A stretch of DNA of 64,000 nucleotides. Source: Sphingomonas edaphi. Lineage in GTDB: Bacteria > Pseudomonadota > Alphaproteobacteria > Sphingomonadales > Sphingomonadaceae. The stretch spans positions 62,001 to 126,000 of the forward strand of contig NZ_QXTF01000001.1 in assembly GCF_003583725.1 (NCBI RefSeq), given 5' to 3'. The notes under the pieces are model-generated. The model made no database searches, was not told the origin of the DNA, and saw nothing but the letters and a program-made list of their open reading frames with translations. The translations under genes and the position numbers were made by a program. Positions 1-8,793 of this stretch are shown in pieces. Numbering within the stretch: position 1 is the first letter of the stretch; every line of letters begins with the position of its first letter.

Positions 1-580
1 CGAGTAGTGGGTTCTTCTCCGCCTCATATTCCTTCGCGGAGGCCGCTCCGACATAGCCGACAAGATGCCCAACTGCAGGACCGGTCGGATAATAGCGAGA
101 AAAGCCACGCATCGGCTGGACGCCCGGCAATTCGGGTAGCCTGACCGTAACTGCGGCATACTGATCGTAAGGGACGTTTTCGGCGATCTGGACAGGTCGG
201 AAACCCTTGGCGTCCTTCAATTCCTTGATGATCCGGTCGACGTCATCAGGTGTAAGCTTGAGGATTTGCGTTAGGGTGCGAAGCGTCTCGGTGGGACGGT
301 CCAACTGGTCGGGGATGATATCGACGCGAAAATCGGAACGGTTGATGGCGATTGGCTTGCCAGCGCGATCAACCAGCCAGCCCCGCCGAGGAGGAACAAT
401 GATCAGCTGGACCCGATTACTTTCGGACAAGAGCTGATAATGCTCGTTCTGGGCAACTGACAGATAGCCGAGACGGGCAAGCAGTGCCGCACCGAACGCC
501 GCCTGTGCTCCTCCGACAAGCATCATGCGTCGTGAAAAGGTGATCGATTGATGGGCTGCGGTGAAGCGCTTTGCTTTCAT
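1..580 (-). CDS. mrdA: Penicillin-binding protein 2 (transpeptidase), N-terminal part, cut by window edge
   Basis: Peptidoglycan DD-transpeptidase of the elongation machinery, working in the periplasm with RodA and MreBCD. Reading the minus strand from the ATG at 580 gives an open frame of 193 codons to the window edge with no stop. It begins MKAKRFTAAHQSITFSRR, followed by one membrane segment (about residues 19-37, LVGGAQAAFGAALLARLGYL) and then NRVQLIIVPPRRGWLVDRAG, the typical start of the PBP2 pedestal domain. The catalytic Ser domain lies outside the window. The ATG overlaps the mreD stop (ATGA), so translation is probably coupled. Identity rests on the N-terminal pattern and on its place as the fourth gene after mreBCD. 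Confidence 0.9.
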   Translation of the reverse strand, partial: MKAKRFTAAHQSITFSRRMMLVGGAQAAFGAALLARLGYLSVAQNEHYQLLSESNRVQLIIVPPRRGWLVDRAGKPIAINRSDFRVDIIPDQLDRPTETLRTLTQILKLTPDDVDRIIKELKDAKGFRPVQIAENVPYDQYAAVTVRLPELPGVQPMRGFSRYYPTGPAVGHLVGYVGAASAKEYEAEKNPLL

Positions 581-1104
581 CGCCCAAGCCTCCACCGATC
601 AAGGCGGGCCGCGATGTAAGCGGCAATCGGAAAGCAGAGTACCGAGACGAGAATGGAGGGGCCTGCCGACATGCTGAGCGGAACGGATGCCCCCATGATT
701 GCTGCGATGCGCCATTGCGCAAATTCGGCCAGCCCAACGATAACGCAGGCGATCGCCCACTCGATCCAATAGTCGCGCCACATGGTCCGCCGGTCGAGGA
801 CGTCCATGGCGATCATAACCGCCGACCAAACGGCCACAGATAGCCCGATGGGAGTTCCCGTAATCAAATCGTTGGCGAATCCCAGCGGTGCGGCCCACCA
901 TGCCGGCCAGGCGTCAGCGCGAAGCAGCCGCCAACCAATCAGCATCAGCAATCCCGCGTCGGGCCACCAACCCCGCGCGGATACGATCGGCAGGACCGCG
1001 ATTAGGGACCCCAAGACGACCGTTGCTGCAGGTACATAGTCAGCGCCAAGCCGGGGCCCTCGACCAATCTGTGCTGTCTTATGGCCAAGCGCGGACCGGA
1101 CCAT
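577..1104 (-). CDS. mreD: Rod shape-determining protein MreD
   Basis: Integral inner-membrane partner of MreB and MreC in the cell-elongation complex. The 175-aa protein has the length and look of MreD: several hydrophobic spans from about residue 25 to 165 and the motif-like stretch AAPLGFANDLITGTPIG near residue 92, where the family has a conserved G-x-x-x-D-L-x-x-G-x-x-x-G pattern. Its start overlaps the mreC stop by one base and its stop overlaps the mrdA start, as expected in a tightly coupled mre operon. MreD sequences are poorly conserved, so position is strong support. Confidence 0.9.
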   Translation of the reverse strand: MVRSALGHKTAQIGRGPRLGADYVPAATVVLGSLIAVLPIVSARGWWPDAGLLMLIGWRLLRADAWPAWWAAPLGFANDLITGTPIGLSVAVWSAVMIAMDVLDRRTMWRDYWIEWAIACVIVGLAEFAQWRIAAIMGASVPLSMSAGPSILVSVLCFPIAAYIAARLDRWRLGR

Positions 1105-1988
1105 CAGAGCGTTCCGCTATCGGGACGGGACGCGACCTCCAGTGCGGCCGGCTCGTATGGCGGTACAACGATTGCAAAACTCACGCGTGCCGGATCGGCG
1201 ATCGGAACAGCAATCGCGCCGTCATCGTCGAGCCGGATGACTTTCGCGATCGGCACGAGGGGAGGATATAGCCCACCGGTTCCCGATGTGATGATAACGT
1301 CGCCCGGTTTGAACGGGTTTTTCCCGACCTCAAGTGGGCGGACGTCAATCGTGCCGTCTCCGCGCCCGGTCGAAATGACAGGCTGGCCACCACGGAGAAT
1401 ACGGGCGGGCACGATGTTGGCCCGATCCGTCACCAGCAAGACACGGCTTGCGAGCATTCCGCTTTCGATCACGCGACCAATCAGGCCTTCGGGCGCGCGT
1501 ACCGGCATGCCGATTTTCACGCCGTCGGAACTGCCGACCGAAATCACGGCGAAGCGGCGTGGACTCTCGAACGACGAGCCGACAACGCGGCCCGCCGCGA
1601 CCGCCTGTTCGGTCCGCTCGCGAAGCTGAAGCGCGGCCTTGAGCTGCTGATTTTCCTCCAGGATGGCGCGCGCTTCAACCATGCGGCGCATCAAGGCTGC
1701 CCGTTCACGCTTCAACTGGCCATTCTGGTTGGCCGCGTTCCAATAATCACCCGCGCCGCCGACCAAGCCGGTGACGGTAGTGGTTACTTCGCTCAGGGCG
1801 CCGGAGATCGGTGCAGTAACGTCAAGAGCCGCACCGCGAACAACCGCATAGCTTTGCGGGGCCACCAGCGACAGGATAAGCATGATCAGGCCAGCCAACA
1901 GCCCCCCGACAACCGCCAGGAAACTGAAGAACAGGCTGTACTGCGCACGCCTGGACCAGCCCGGGCGCGGTCCCGCCGAGGCCGCCAC
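1104..1988 (-). CDS. mreC: Rod shape-determining protein MreC
   Basis: Periplasmic scaffold that links MreB/MreD to PBP2. The 294-aa protein has one N-terminal membrane anchor (about residues 18-42, LFFSFLAVVGGLLAGLIMLIL), then a coiled-coil segment (about 88-125, rich in Leu/Glu/Arg), then the beta-rich MreC domain with recognisable family stretches such as SVGSSDGVKIGMPV, GLIGRV and SGTGGLYPP. It follows mreB by 8 bases and overlaps mreD. The C-terminus is short, without the long Pro-rich tail some alphaproteobacteria carry. Confidence 0.95.
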   Translation of the reverse strand: MAASAGPRPGWSRRAQYSLFFSFLAVVGGLLAGLIMLILSLVAPQSYAVVRGAALDVTAPISGALSEVTTTVTGLVGGAGDYWNAANQNGQLKRERAALMRRMVEARAILEENQQLKAALQLRERTEQAVAAGRVVGSSFESPRRFAVISVGSSDGVKIGMPVRAPEGLIGRVIESGMLASRVLLVTDRANIVPARILRGGQPVISTGRGDGTIDVRPLEVGKNPFKPGDVIITSGTGGLYPPLVPIAKVIRLDDDGAIAVPIADPARVSFAIVVPPYEPAALEVASRPDSGTL

Positions 1989-1996
1989 AGCTTAGC

Positions 1997-3192
<1,196 letters not shown>

Positions 3193-4965
3193 ATGTCAAT
3201 AAGAAGGCTGCCCTCCGAGCTCATCAATCGCATCGCGGCCGGCGAGGTCGTGGAGCGGCCGGCCAGCGCTCTCAAGGAACTGGTCGAAAATGCGCTGGAT
3301 GCGGGTGCCCAAACGGTCGCGATTCGGCTGGCAGCTGGTGGGCTCGACCTTGTCGAGGTGACCGACGACGGGTGCGGAATGGGCCCTGCCGATATGGCGC
3401 TGGCCCTTGAGCGTCATGCAACCTCGAAACTCCCGGACGATCATATCGACGAAGTAACGAGCTTTGGCTTCCGGGGCGAAGCGCTTCCTTCCATCGCGAG
3501 CGTGGCGCGGCTGACGATCGAAAGCCGTCCGCTCGGTATGGATGGATGGCGTATCATGGTTGATCATGGCGAGCGGGCAGGCGAGGGGCCGGCTGCTTTG
3601 CCACCGGGTACCCGGGTCCGGGTTGAGGGGTTATTCGACAAGGTACCTGCCCGGCGCAAATTCCTTCGCTCGCCTCGAGCCGAATATTCAGCCTGCCTTG
3701 ACGCGGTGAAGCGCCTCGCGCTGGCTCGGCCCGACGTGACATTCAGCTTGGACCACGATGGCCGTCGGAACCTGGCTGTACAAAAGTCCGACGGACCCAC
3801 TCGCGTAGCAGCACTGCTCGACCGCGATCTCGAGCGTCACGGTCTCGGCATCGATTGTGTTCGGGACGGTTTACGCCTCACGGGCGTCATCAGCTTGCCA
3901 ACGTTCAATCGCGGCATGGCCGACCATCAGTATCTATTCGTCAATTCGCGGCCGGTGAAAGACCGCCTCCTCGTCGGTGCGCTTCGTGCCGCCTATCGAG
4001 ATTTGTTGGCACGCGATCGTCACCCGGTTGCGGCGCTGTTTGTCGAACTGCCGGCATCTGAAGTGGATATCAACGTCCATCCGGCCAAGACCGAGGTTCG
4101 TTTCCGAGACCCCGCCGCGGTGCGAGGACTGATTGTTGGCGGGCTCCGGGCGGCACTCGACGAGGCAGGCCATCGCAGCGCGGCGCGCGAGCAATTCGCG
4201 CAGCCCGTTGCATGGCAGGTCGAACCAACGCCGACGATACATGCGCCGCGCGCGGTCGATCATGGCGGGCTATTCGACCAACGCGCCGCGACCAGCGAGC
4301 ATAGCGCACGCGTATTGGACCGGACGCTCGACTACCGCACCCTACCGGCGGCACGGGCCGAAGCGGCCGTGGAGCCAGTGCCATCCTTTCCGCTTGGCGT
4401 GGCACGTGGGCAGGTTGCATCGACCTACATCGTGGCGGAGGCGGAAGACGGTCTTGTCATCGTCGACCAGCATGCGGCCCATGAGCGGCTTGTCCTTGAG
4501 CGGATGCGTCGCGCTTCGGAAGGTGGAAGCGTTGCCAGACAGTCATTGCTGATGCCAGATGTGATCGAGCTGGAAGAGCCAGATTGCGACCGATTGGAAG
4601 CGGCGGCGTCGGAGCTTGGCGAACTCGGCCTGGATCTAGAGCGGTTCGGACCGACGGCTATCCTGGTTCGCGCCATCCCTGCGGCGCTCGGCAAGACGGA
4701 CGTTACCGGTTTAGTTCGGGACGTAGCGGCAGAGCTTTCCGAACTCGGCACATCGCTGACGATCAGGGACCGGCTCGACCACGTCGCGGCAACCATGGCG
4801 TGTCATGGTTCGGTCCGGGCAGGGCGTACCTTGTCGGTATCTGAAATGAATGCGCTGCTTCGTGAGATGGAAGTCACACCGCACTCCGGCCAATGCAACC
4901 ACGGCCGCCCGACTTGGGTAAAGCTCGCCCATGCCGATATCGAGAAGCTGTTCGGGCGGCGATAA
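3193..4965 (+). CDS. mutL: DNA mismatch repair protein MutL (endonuclease type)
   Basis: MutL couples MutS mismatch recognition to strand processing. The 590-aa protein has the GHKL ATPase motifs ELVENALDAGA (29-39), DDGCGMG (58-64) and GFRGEAL (92-98). The C-terminal dimerisation domain carries the metal-dependent endonuclease motif DQHAAHERLVLE at about 425-436, ACHGSVRAG, and CNHGRP at about 568. Strand incision is therefore expected from MutL itself, as in bacteria lacking MutH. The linker (about 330-395) is short and low in conservation. A weak terminator-like stem (4956-4961 with 4976-4981, followed by a T-run at 4989-4995) lies just past the stop. Confidence 0.98.
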   Translation: MSIRRLPSELINRIAAGEVVERPASALKELVENALDAGAQTVAIRLAAGGLDLVEVTDDGCGMGPADMALALERHATSKLPDDHIDEVTSFGFRGEALPSIASVARLTIESRPLGMDGWRIMVDHGERAGEGPAALPPGTRVRVEGLFDKVPARRKFLRSPRAEYSACLDAVKRLALARPDVTFSLDHDGRRNLAVQKSDGPTRVAALLDRDLERHGLGIDCVRDGLRLTGVISLPTFNRGMADHQYLFVNSRPVKDRLLVGALRAAYRDLLARDRHPVAALFVELPASEVDINVHPAKTEVRFRDPAAVRGLIVGGLRAALDEAGHRSAAREQFAQPVAWQVEPTPTIHAPRAVDHGGLFDQRAATSEHSARVLDRTLDYRTLPAARAEAAVEPVPSFPLGVARGQVASTYIVAEAEDGLVIVDQHAAHERLVLERMRRASEGGSVARQSLLMPDVIELEEPDCDRLEAAASELGELGLDLERFGPTAILVRAIPAALGKTDVTGLVRDVAAELSELGTSLTIRDRLDHVAATMACHGSVRAGRTLSVSEMNALLREMEVTPHSGQCNHGRPTWVKLAHADIEKLFGRR

Positions 4966-5221
4966 GTCGTGTGAACGCCGCGCTGAAATTTTTTTCGCAG
5001 CGAAAGCCTCTGAAATTTAAGCGGAACCATTCGCTGGGGCGAACCATTTAGCGGGTCCGTTCATCCGGCGGTCAGTCGCCGCTGACGATGAGCGCATGGG
5101 GGCTGCCGTTCCACCGGCATCAACAGGAAATTGGCGGAATTGTCCGGATTTCGGGCGATTCCGGCGATGAACCCGCTTGCCCTTTTTCTTCCGGGAGGAG
5201 GGCGCAACAATGGAGTGTTTT

Positions 5222-5776
5222 GTGAAAAAGATCCTTACCGCGACCGCTGCTTCGGCTGCTATCCTGGCTGCCACGCCGGCCTTCGCCCAGGCTGCGCCAG
5301 TCGGCGCCCCAGCCGGTGCGCGCGTCGAAGCGCTCGTCGGCTATGACTCCGTCAAGGCACTTGGCGAGGAAGATGGCGGCGTTCTGTACGGCATTGGCGC
5401 CGGCTACGACGTTCCCCTTTCGTCTGCTGTTTCGATTGGTGCCGACGTCGAAGCCACCGATTCCACGCAAAAAGTCGGTGATAGCGACGTAGCTTCGGTG
5501 AAGGCCGGCCGCGATCTTTACGCGGGCGGCCGCGTCAACTTCGCAATCAGCCCGACCGCCAACGTCTACGCCAAGGGCGGCTACACCAATGCTCGCTTCA
5601 AGGCGTCAGACGGTGTCGATAGCTATGCCGAGAATTTCGAAGGCTACCGCCTCGGCGCGGGCGCGCAGTTCGCGCTTGCTGGCAAGAGCTATGTCGGCGG
5701 CGAGTATCGTTTCTCCGACTATGAAGACGGTCTCAAGCGCCACCAGGTCGCGATGACGGTCGGCACCCGCTTCTAA
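5222..5776 (+). CDS. Small outer-membrane beta-barrel protein, copy 1 (porin family)
   Basis: Predicted 184-aa OmpA-like/OMP beta-barrel protein with a signal peptide (VKKILTATAASAAILAATPAFAQ, cleavage after AFA-Q). The mature part alternates polar and hydrophobic residues, contains GARVEALVGYD, VYAKGGYTNARFK and YVGGEYRFSDYE, and ends in the outer-membrane C-terminal signature VGTRF. I chose GTG 5222 because it aligns with the start of the paralogue at 6037 and has GGAG at 5212-5215. ATG 5210, four codons earlier with GGAGGA upstream, is a real alternative. Specific function is unknown. Confidence 0.85.
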   Translation: MKKILTATAASAAILAATPAFAQAAPVGAPAGARVEALVGYDSVKALGEEDGGVLYGIGAGYDVPLSSAVSIGADVEATDSTQKVGDSDVASVKAGRDLYAGGRVNFAISPTANVYAKGGYTNARFKASDGVDSYAENFEGYRLGAGAQFALAGKSYVGGEYRFSDYEDGLKRHQVAMTVGTRF

Positions 5777-5799
5777 AGCTAGCAGGTAGCATGACAGGG

Positions 5800-5831
5800 T
5801 GGGCGGCCGCTTCGGTGGTCGCCCCACTTTC
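5800..5831 (+). terminator. Rho-independent terminator after OMP copy 1
   Basis: The stem 5801-5810 pairs with 5815-5824 (GGGCGGCCGC / GTGGTCGCCC, two G-T pairs) around a TTCG loop and is followed by CCACTTT. It separates the first OMP gene from the second, so each is probably its own transcript. Confidence 0.75.
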
Positions 5832-5883
5832 ATATTTCGACGTGTTTACAGTTATTTACTAAATTTTGCAGCGTTACTTCTGT

Positions 5884-5909
5884 CTAAAAGTTGAGTGGCC
5901 GACTTTTAG
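5884..5909. repeat. Inverted repeat upstream of OMP copy 2
   Basis: CTAAAAGT (5884-5891) is repeated inverted as ACTTTTAG (5902-5909). With one wobble the stem extends to 10 pairs around a 6-base loop. It sits in the AT-rich promoter area of the second OMP gene and could be an operator. An 8-base arm with a free spacer is expected about this often by chance, so support is weak. Confidence 0.35.
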
Positions 5910-5984
5910 TTGAAAATCCCGCATTCTGTCGGTTTGCAGAAGAATTGATTGCCTAAAACGCAGTACCGCAATATGCGCCCACCG

Positions 5985-6013
5985 CCCCGAGACGGCTGCC
6001 GCCGTGCTCGGGG
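5985..6013 (+). promoter_or_regulatory. Strong leader hairpin before OMP copy 2
   Basis: CCCCGAGACGGC (5985-5996) pairs with GCCGT-G-CTCGGGG (6001-6013): 12 pairs, one bulged G and a TGCC loop. It ends 11 bases before the GGGAG ribosome site (6025-6029). No T-run follows, so it is not a terminator of this gene. A 5' leader stem that stabilises an abundant OMP mRNA is one possible role (inference). Confidence 0.5.
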
Positions 6014-6036
6014 TTGCTATATGTGGGAGTATACAA

Positions 6037-6603
6037 GTGAAAAAGTTTGTTTCGCTGCTTGGCGTTTCGGCCGCGGCTTTCATTGCCACTCCGGCCGCTG
6101 CACAGGTTGCAGTGCCAACCGGCGCGCGCGTCGAAGCCCTCGTGGGTTATGACGCAATCCGTATCGACCTCGAAGATTTTGGCGTGGATGAAACCGTCAA
6201 GGATTCGGGTGTTCTTTACGGTCTCGGCCTTGGCTACGACTTCGCCGTGGGCGGCGTTTCGCTGGGTGCAGATCTTGAAGCTACTGACTCGACCGCCAAG
6301 GAAGGCGACGAAGACACCGGTTCGCTGAGCGCTGCTCGCGACCTCTACGCTGGTCTTCGCGCGACGTTCCCGGTCAGCCAGTCGGCGAACGTGTACCTCA
6401 AGGGCGGTTATACCAACGCACGCTTCAAGGCGGAGCTGGATGGCGAGTCCGAAGGCGAGAACGCTGACGGTTTCCGCCTCGGTGCCGGCGCGCAGTTCAC
6501 GCTGAGCGGCAAGGCCTATGTTGGCGGCGAATATCGCTATTCCAACTATGAAGCCGACCTGAGCCGTCATCAGTTCGCGCTGACCGTAGGCACCCGCTTC
6601 TAA
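6037..6603 (+). CDS. Small outer-membrane beta-barrel protein, copy 2 (porin family)
   Basis: Paralogue of the gene at 5222: 188 aa, the same signal peptide design (VKKFVSLLGVSAAAFIATPAAAQ), the shared cores GARVEALVGYD, YGLGLGYDF, NVYLKGGYTNARFK and YVGGEYRYSNYE, and the same end VGTRF. The GTG start at 6037 is preceded by GGGAG at 6025-6029 (spacing 7). It differs from copy 1 by a few added acidic residues in an apparent loop (DIRIDLEDFGVDETVKD region). It has its own leader region and terminator, so the two copies may be regulated differently. Confidence 0.88.
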   Translation: MKKFVSLLGVSAAAFIATPAAAQVAVPTGARVEALVGYDAIRIDLEDFGVDETVKDSGVLYGLGLGYDFAVGGVSLGADLEATDSTAKEGDEDTGSLSAARDLYAGLRATFPVSQSANVYLKGGYTNARFKAELDGESEGENADGFRLGAGAQFTLSGKAYVGGEYRYSNYEADLSRHQFALTVGTRF

Positions 6604-6621
6604 GCGATTGTCTGAACGTGG

Positions 6622-6655
6622 AAGGGGCGCCCGCTTCGTCGGGCGCCCCTTTTTC
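6622..6655 (+). terminator. Rho-independent terminator after OMP copy 2
   Basis: The perfect 10-base stem GGGGCGCCCG (6624-6633) / CGGGCGCCCC (6640-6649) with loop CTTCGT is followed by TTTTT (6650-6654). One of the clearest intrinsic terminators in the window. Confidence 0.92.
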
Positions 6656-6718
6656 ATGCGCTTTCAGCTGAGACAATTCCGCAGAAATCTGCTATTGCTG
6701 TCCTCGGGGAGAATGGCG

Positions 6719-6892
6719 ATGAGCGAACAGGACAAGGGCTATTTTGCCCGACGAGCCGCCGAAGAGGCGGAGCAGGCATTGTCGGCAACCAATCCCAAGG
6801 CGCGGGAATCCCACCTTCGGCTGCAGCGTGTTTATACTGAACGCGCTTCGATTGGCGACCGGTCTCCAGAGCAACTCGAGGGGCAGGACTAG
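6719..6892 (+). CDS. Conserved small protein (57 aa), unknown function
   Basis: A hydrophilic, helix-prone 57-aa protein (begins MSEQDKGYFARRAAEEAEQA, with HLRLQRVYTERA in the middle). Short proteins with this YFARRAxEE...H-x-x-L-x-x-x-Y layout are common in sphingomonads, but I know no function for them. ATG 6719 is chosen because GGGGAG at 6706-6711 is 7 bases away; ATG 6713 would be too close. It ends 4 bases into the convergent ilvC-like gene. Confidence 0.7.
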   Translation: MSEQDKGYFARRAAEEAEQALSATNPKARESHLRLQRVYTERASIGDRSPEQLEGQD

Positions 6893-7854
6893 TCCTGCAG
6901 CCGTTTCCGGCCACTTTCGACACGAAGAGTGCGAGCCGTCTCCCGGCTCTCCCGAAGAAGGGGGTAGCCAGACGCTTCCTCGTCCTTGAGCGCGTTTGCA
7001 AACTGGCCTGACCTAATTTCTTCCAGGATGGCGCTCATCCGGCTGCGGACAACGTCATCGACAATCCGCCGTCCGCCCATGACCGCACCCAATTCGGCAG
7101 TATTGCTAATCGCTTCACGCATGCCCGCGATGCCACGCGCTTCGATCAGTTCTGCTAGAAGCTTCAGTTCGCCGACACATTCCATGTAAGCCACTTCCTC
7201 GCTGACGCCCGCCTCCACCAGCGTGTCGAAACCGGCAATGAGGATCTCAGGAACTGCGCCCCAAACCACTGCCTGCTCATTGAACAGGTCCGCTTCGCAT
7301 TCTTCGGCAAAACTGGAAGCGAGCATTCCGGCGCGCCCGCAGCCAATCGCCTTTCCGTAAGCCAACGCGAGCATTTCAGTATCGCCTTTGGGATCCTGGG
7401 CGACGGCATAAAGCGCGACCATGCCTTCACCCACTTCGTAAAGGGATCGAAGAGCGGTCCCTGGCCCTTTGGGCGCGACCATGAAAACGCTCAGATCAGA
7501 TCGCGGAACGATGAAGCCGAAGCGGATCGCCAGGCCGTGGCTGAAACCAAGGGCGCATCCCTCTTTCAAACCGGGCTCAATCTCACGGTAGATCGCGGCG
7601 AGAGTTTCGTCGGGGGCCAGCAGCATTGCCACATCAGCGGCGCTCACCGCGTCTATCAGAGGCGCGGTTGCTATGCCGTCGGATGCAGTTTTATTCCGAG
7701 TGGATGACGCTTCGCGCAATCCTACGACGACGTCGACGCCGCTATCGCGAAGGTTTAGCGCTTGCGCGCGACCTTGATTGCCATAGCCGATGATCGCGAC
7801 GCGTAATCCGGCAAGCGGTGCGGAGTCGATGTCAGCGTCGAGCTTACGGTCCAT
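6889..7854 (-). CDS. ilvC: Ketol-acid reductoisomerase-like protein (divergent IlvC)
   Basis: Class I KARI converts acetolactate to dihydroxyisovalerate using NADPH and Mg. The 321-aa protein keeps the Rossmann motif GYGNQG (23-28), FSHGLAIRFG with the active-site His, VAPKGPG with the active-site Lys, the metal ligands in EADLFNEQ, ECVGELKLL, and the Ser in AISNTAE. It is unusual in having NQGRAQA where nearly all have SQGHAHA, GPGTALR where class I has GPGHTVR, and a C-terminus unlike the family's. It starts 9 bases after miaA. The acetolactate synthase genes ilvB/ilvN, often between miaA and ilvC in sphingomonads (recollection), are absent. It could be a functional but fast-evolving KARI or a repurposed paralogue. 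Confidence 0.8.
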   Translation of the reverse strand: MDRKLDADIDSAPLAGLRVAIIGYGNQGRAQALNLRDSGVDVVVGLREASSTRNKTASDGIATAPLIDAVSAADVAMLLAPDETLAAIYREIEPGLKEGCALGFSHGLAIRFGFIVPRSDLSVFMVAPKGPGTALRSLYEVGEGMVALYAVAQDPKGDTEMLALAYGKAIGCGRAGMLASSFAEECEADLFNEQAVVWGAVPEILIAGFDTLVEAGVSEEVAYMECVGELKLLAELIEARGIAGMREAISNTAELGAVMGGRRIVDDVVRSRMSAILEEIRSGQFANALKDEEASGYPLLRESRETARTLRVESGRKRLQD

Positions 7855-7863
7855 CGACTTGGC

Positions 7864-8793
7864 CTACTCCGACATCAGAAGCAGCGCCAGCGCACGCTCA
7901 ACAGCATCACCGTCCAATGGATCGCTGAACCGTGGCCAGTCAGGAGGAGGCTGATTGGCGAACCATGTATATTGCCGCTTCGCATAACGGCGCGTCGCCA
8001 GTTGTCCGGCCGCAATTGCCTGTTCTTCAGTAAGAGAACCATCGCACAGTGCCGATAGCTCCGGCACGCCAATAGCCCGCATGACGGGGAGTTGCGGATC
8101 CAGTCCGCGCTTGAGCAACGTCCGAACTTCGTCGATCGCGCCGCTCCGGACCATGTCGCTAAACCGGCGATCGCAGCGATCCGTCAGCCATGGCCTTGGC
8201 GGTAACAGCAACAGCGGGCTGACCGCGACCCCGTCGGCAATGCCGCCTTCCTTGTACTGCTGCCACTCGGAAAGGGTGCGTCCCGTAGATTTCACGACCT
8301 CGAGCGCACGCGCGATGCGGGTCGTGTCGCCGGGATTGAGCGTGGCCGCCGCTACCGGATCGAGTGGCGTGAGCGCGGCCAGGTTTTCCGAAACGCTTGC
8401 AGAGCGCACCTGAGCTCGAACATCGGGCTCGATCTCAGGAACGGGCGCGATCCCTTCGAGCAAAGTACGAAGGTACAAGCCGGTCCCGCCAACCAGGATG
8501 GGCAGTCGCCCTTCAACGTGAAGCTTATCGATTTCAGCTGTCGCCAGCGCAGCCCAATCTGCGGCGGAACAGGGGACGGCCCCGTCGCGAATGCCGTAAA
8601 GCCGGTGTTCCGCTCGCCGAAGATCGTCTGCCGATGGCGCCGCGGACAGGATCGGAAGGTCGCGGTAAATCTGTGCACTGTCGGCGTTGATAATGACGCC
8701 GCCGCTGCGTTCGGCAAGCGCGAGTGCTAGCGCTGACTTGCCGCTGGCGGTCGGACCGGCAATGACGACGACGGGAGGCTTTTCCGTGACCAT
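7864..8793 (-). CDS. miaA: tRNA dimethylallyltransferase
   Basis: MiaA adds the dimethylallyl group to A37 of tRNAs reading UNN codons. From ATG 8793 the protein is 309 aa, with P-loop GPTASGKS (13-20), INADSAQIYRDLPI (substrate loop), GGTGLYLRTLLEG and a C-terminal RRYAKRQYTWFANQ tRNA-binding stretch. The frame is open 21 codons further upstream, but MVTEKPPVVVIAGPTASGKS is the normal N-terminus. No clear Shine-Dalgarno is visible. The start overlaps that of the divergent serB by 8 bases. Confidence 0.95.
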   Translation of the reverse strand: MVTEKPPVVVIAGPTASGKSALALALAERSGGVIINADSAQIYRDLPILSAAPSADDLRRAEHRLYGIRDGAVPCSAADWAALATAEIDKLHVEGRLPILVGGTGLYLRTLLEGIAPVPEIEPDVRAQVRSASVSENLAALTPLDPVAAATLNPGDTTRIARALEVVKSTGRTLSEWQQYKEGGIADGVAVSPLLLLPPRPWLTDRCDRRFSDMVRSGAIDEVRTLLKRGLDPQLPVMRAIGVPELSALCDGSLTEEQAIAAGQLATRRYAKRQYTWFANQPPPDWPRFSDPLDGDAVERALALLLMSE

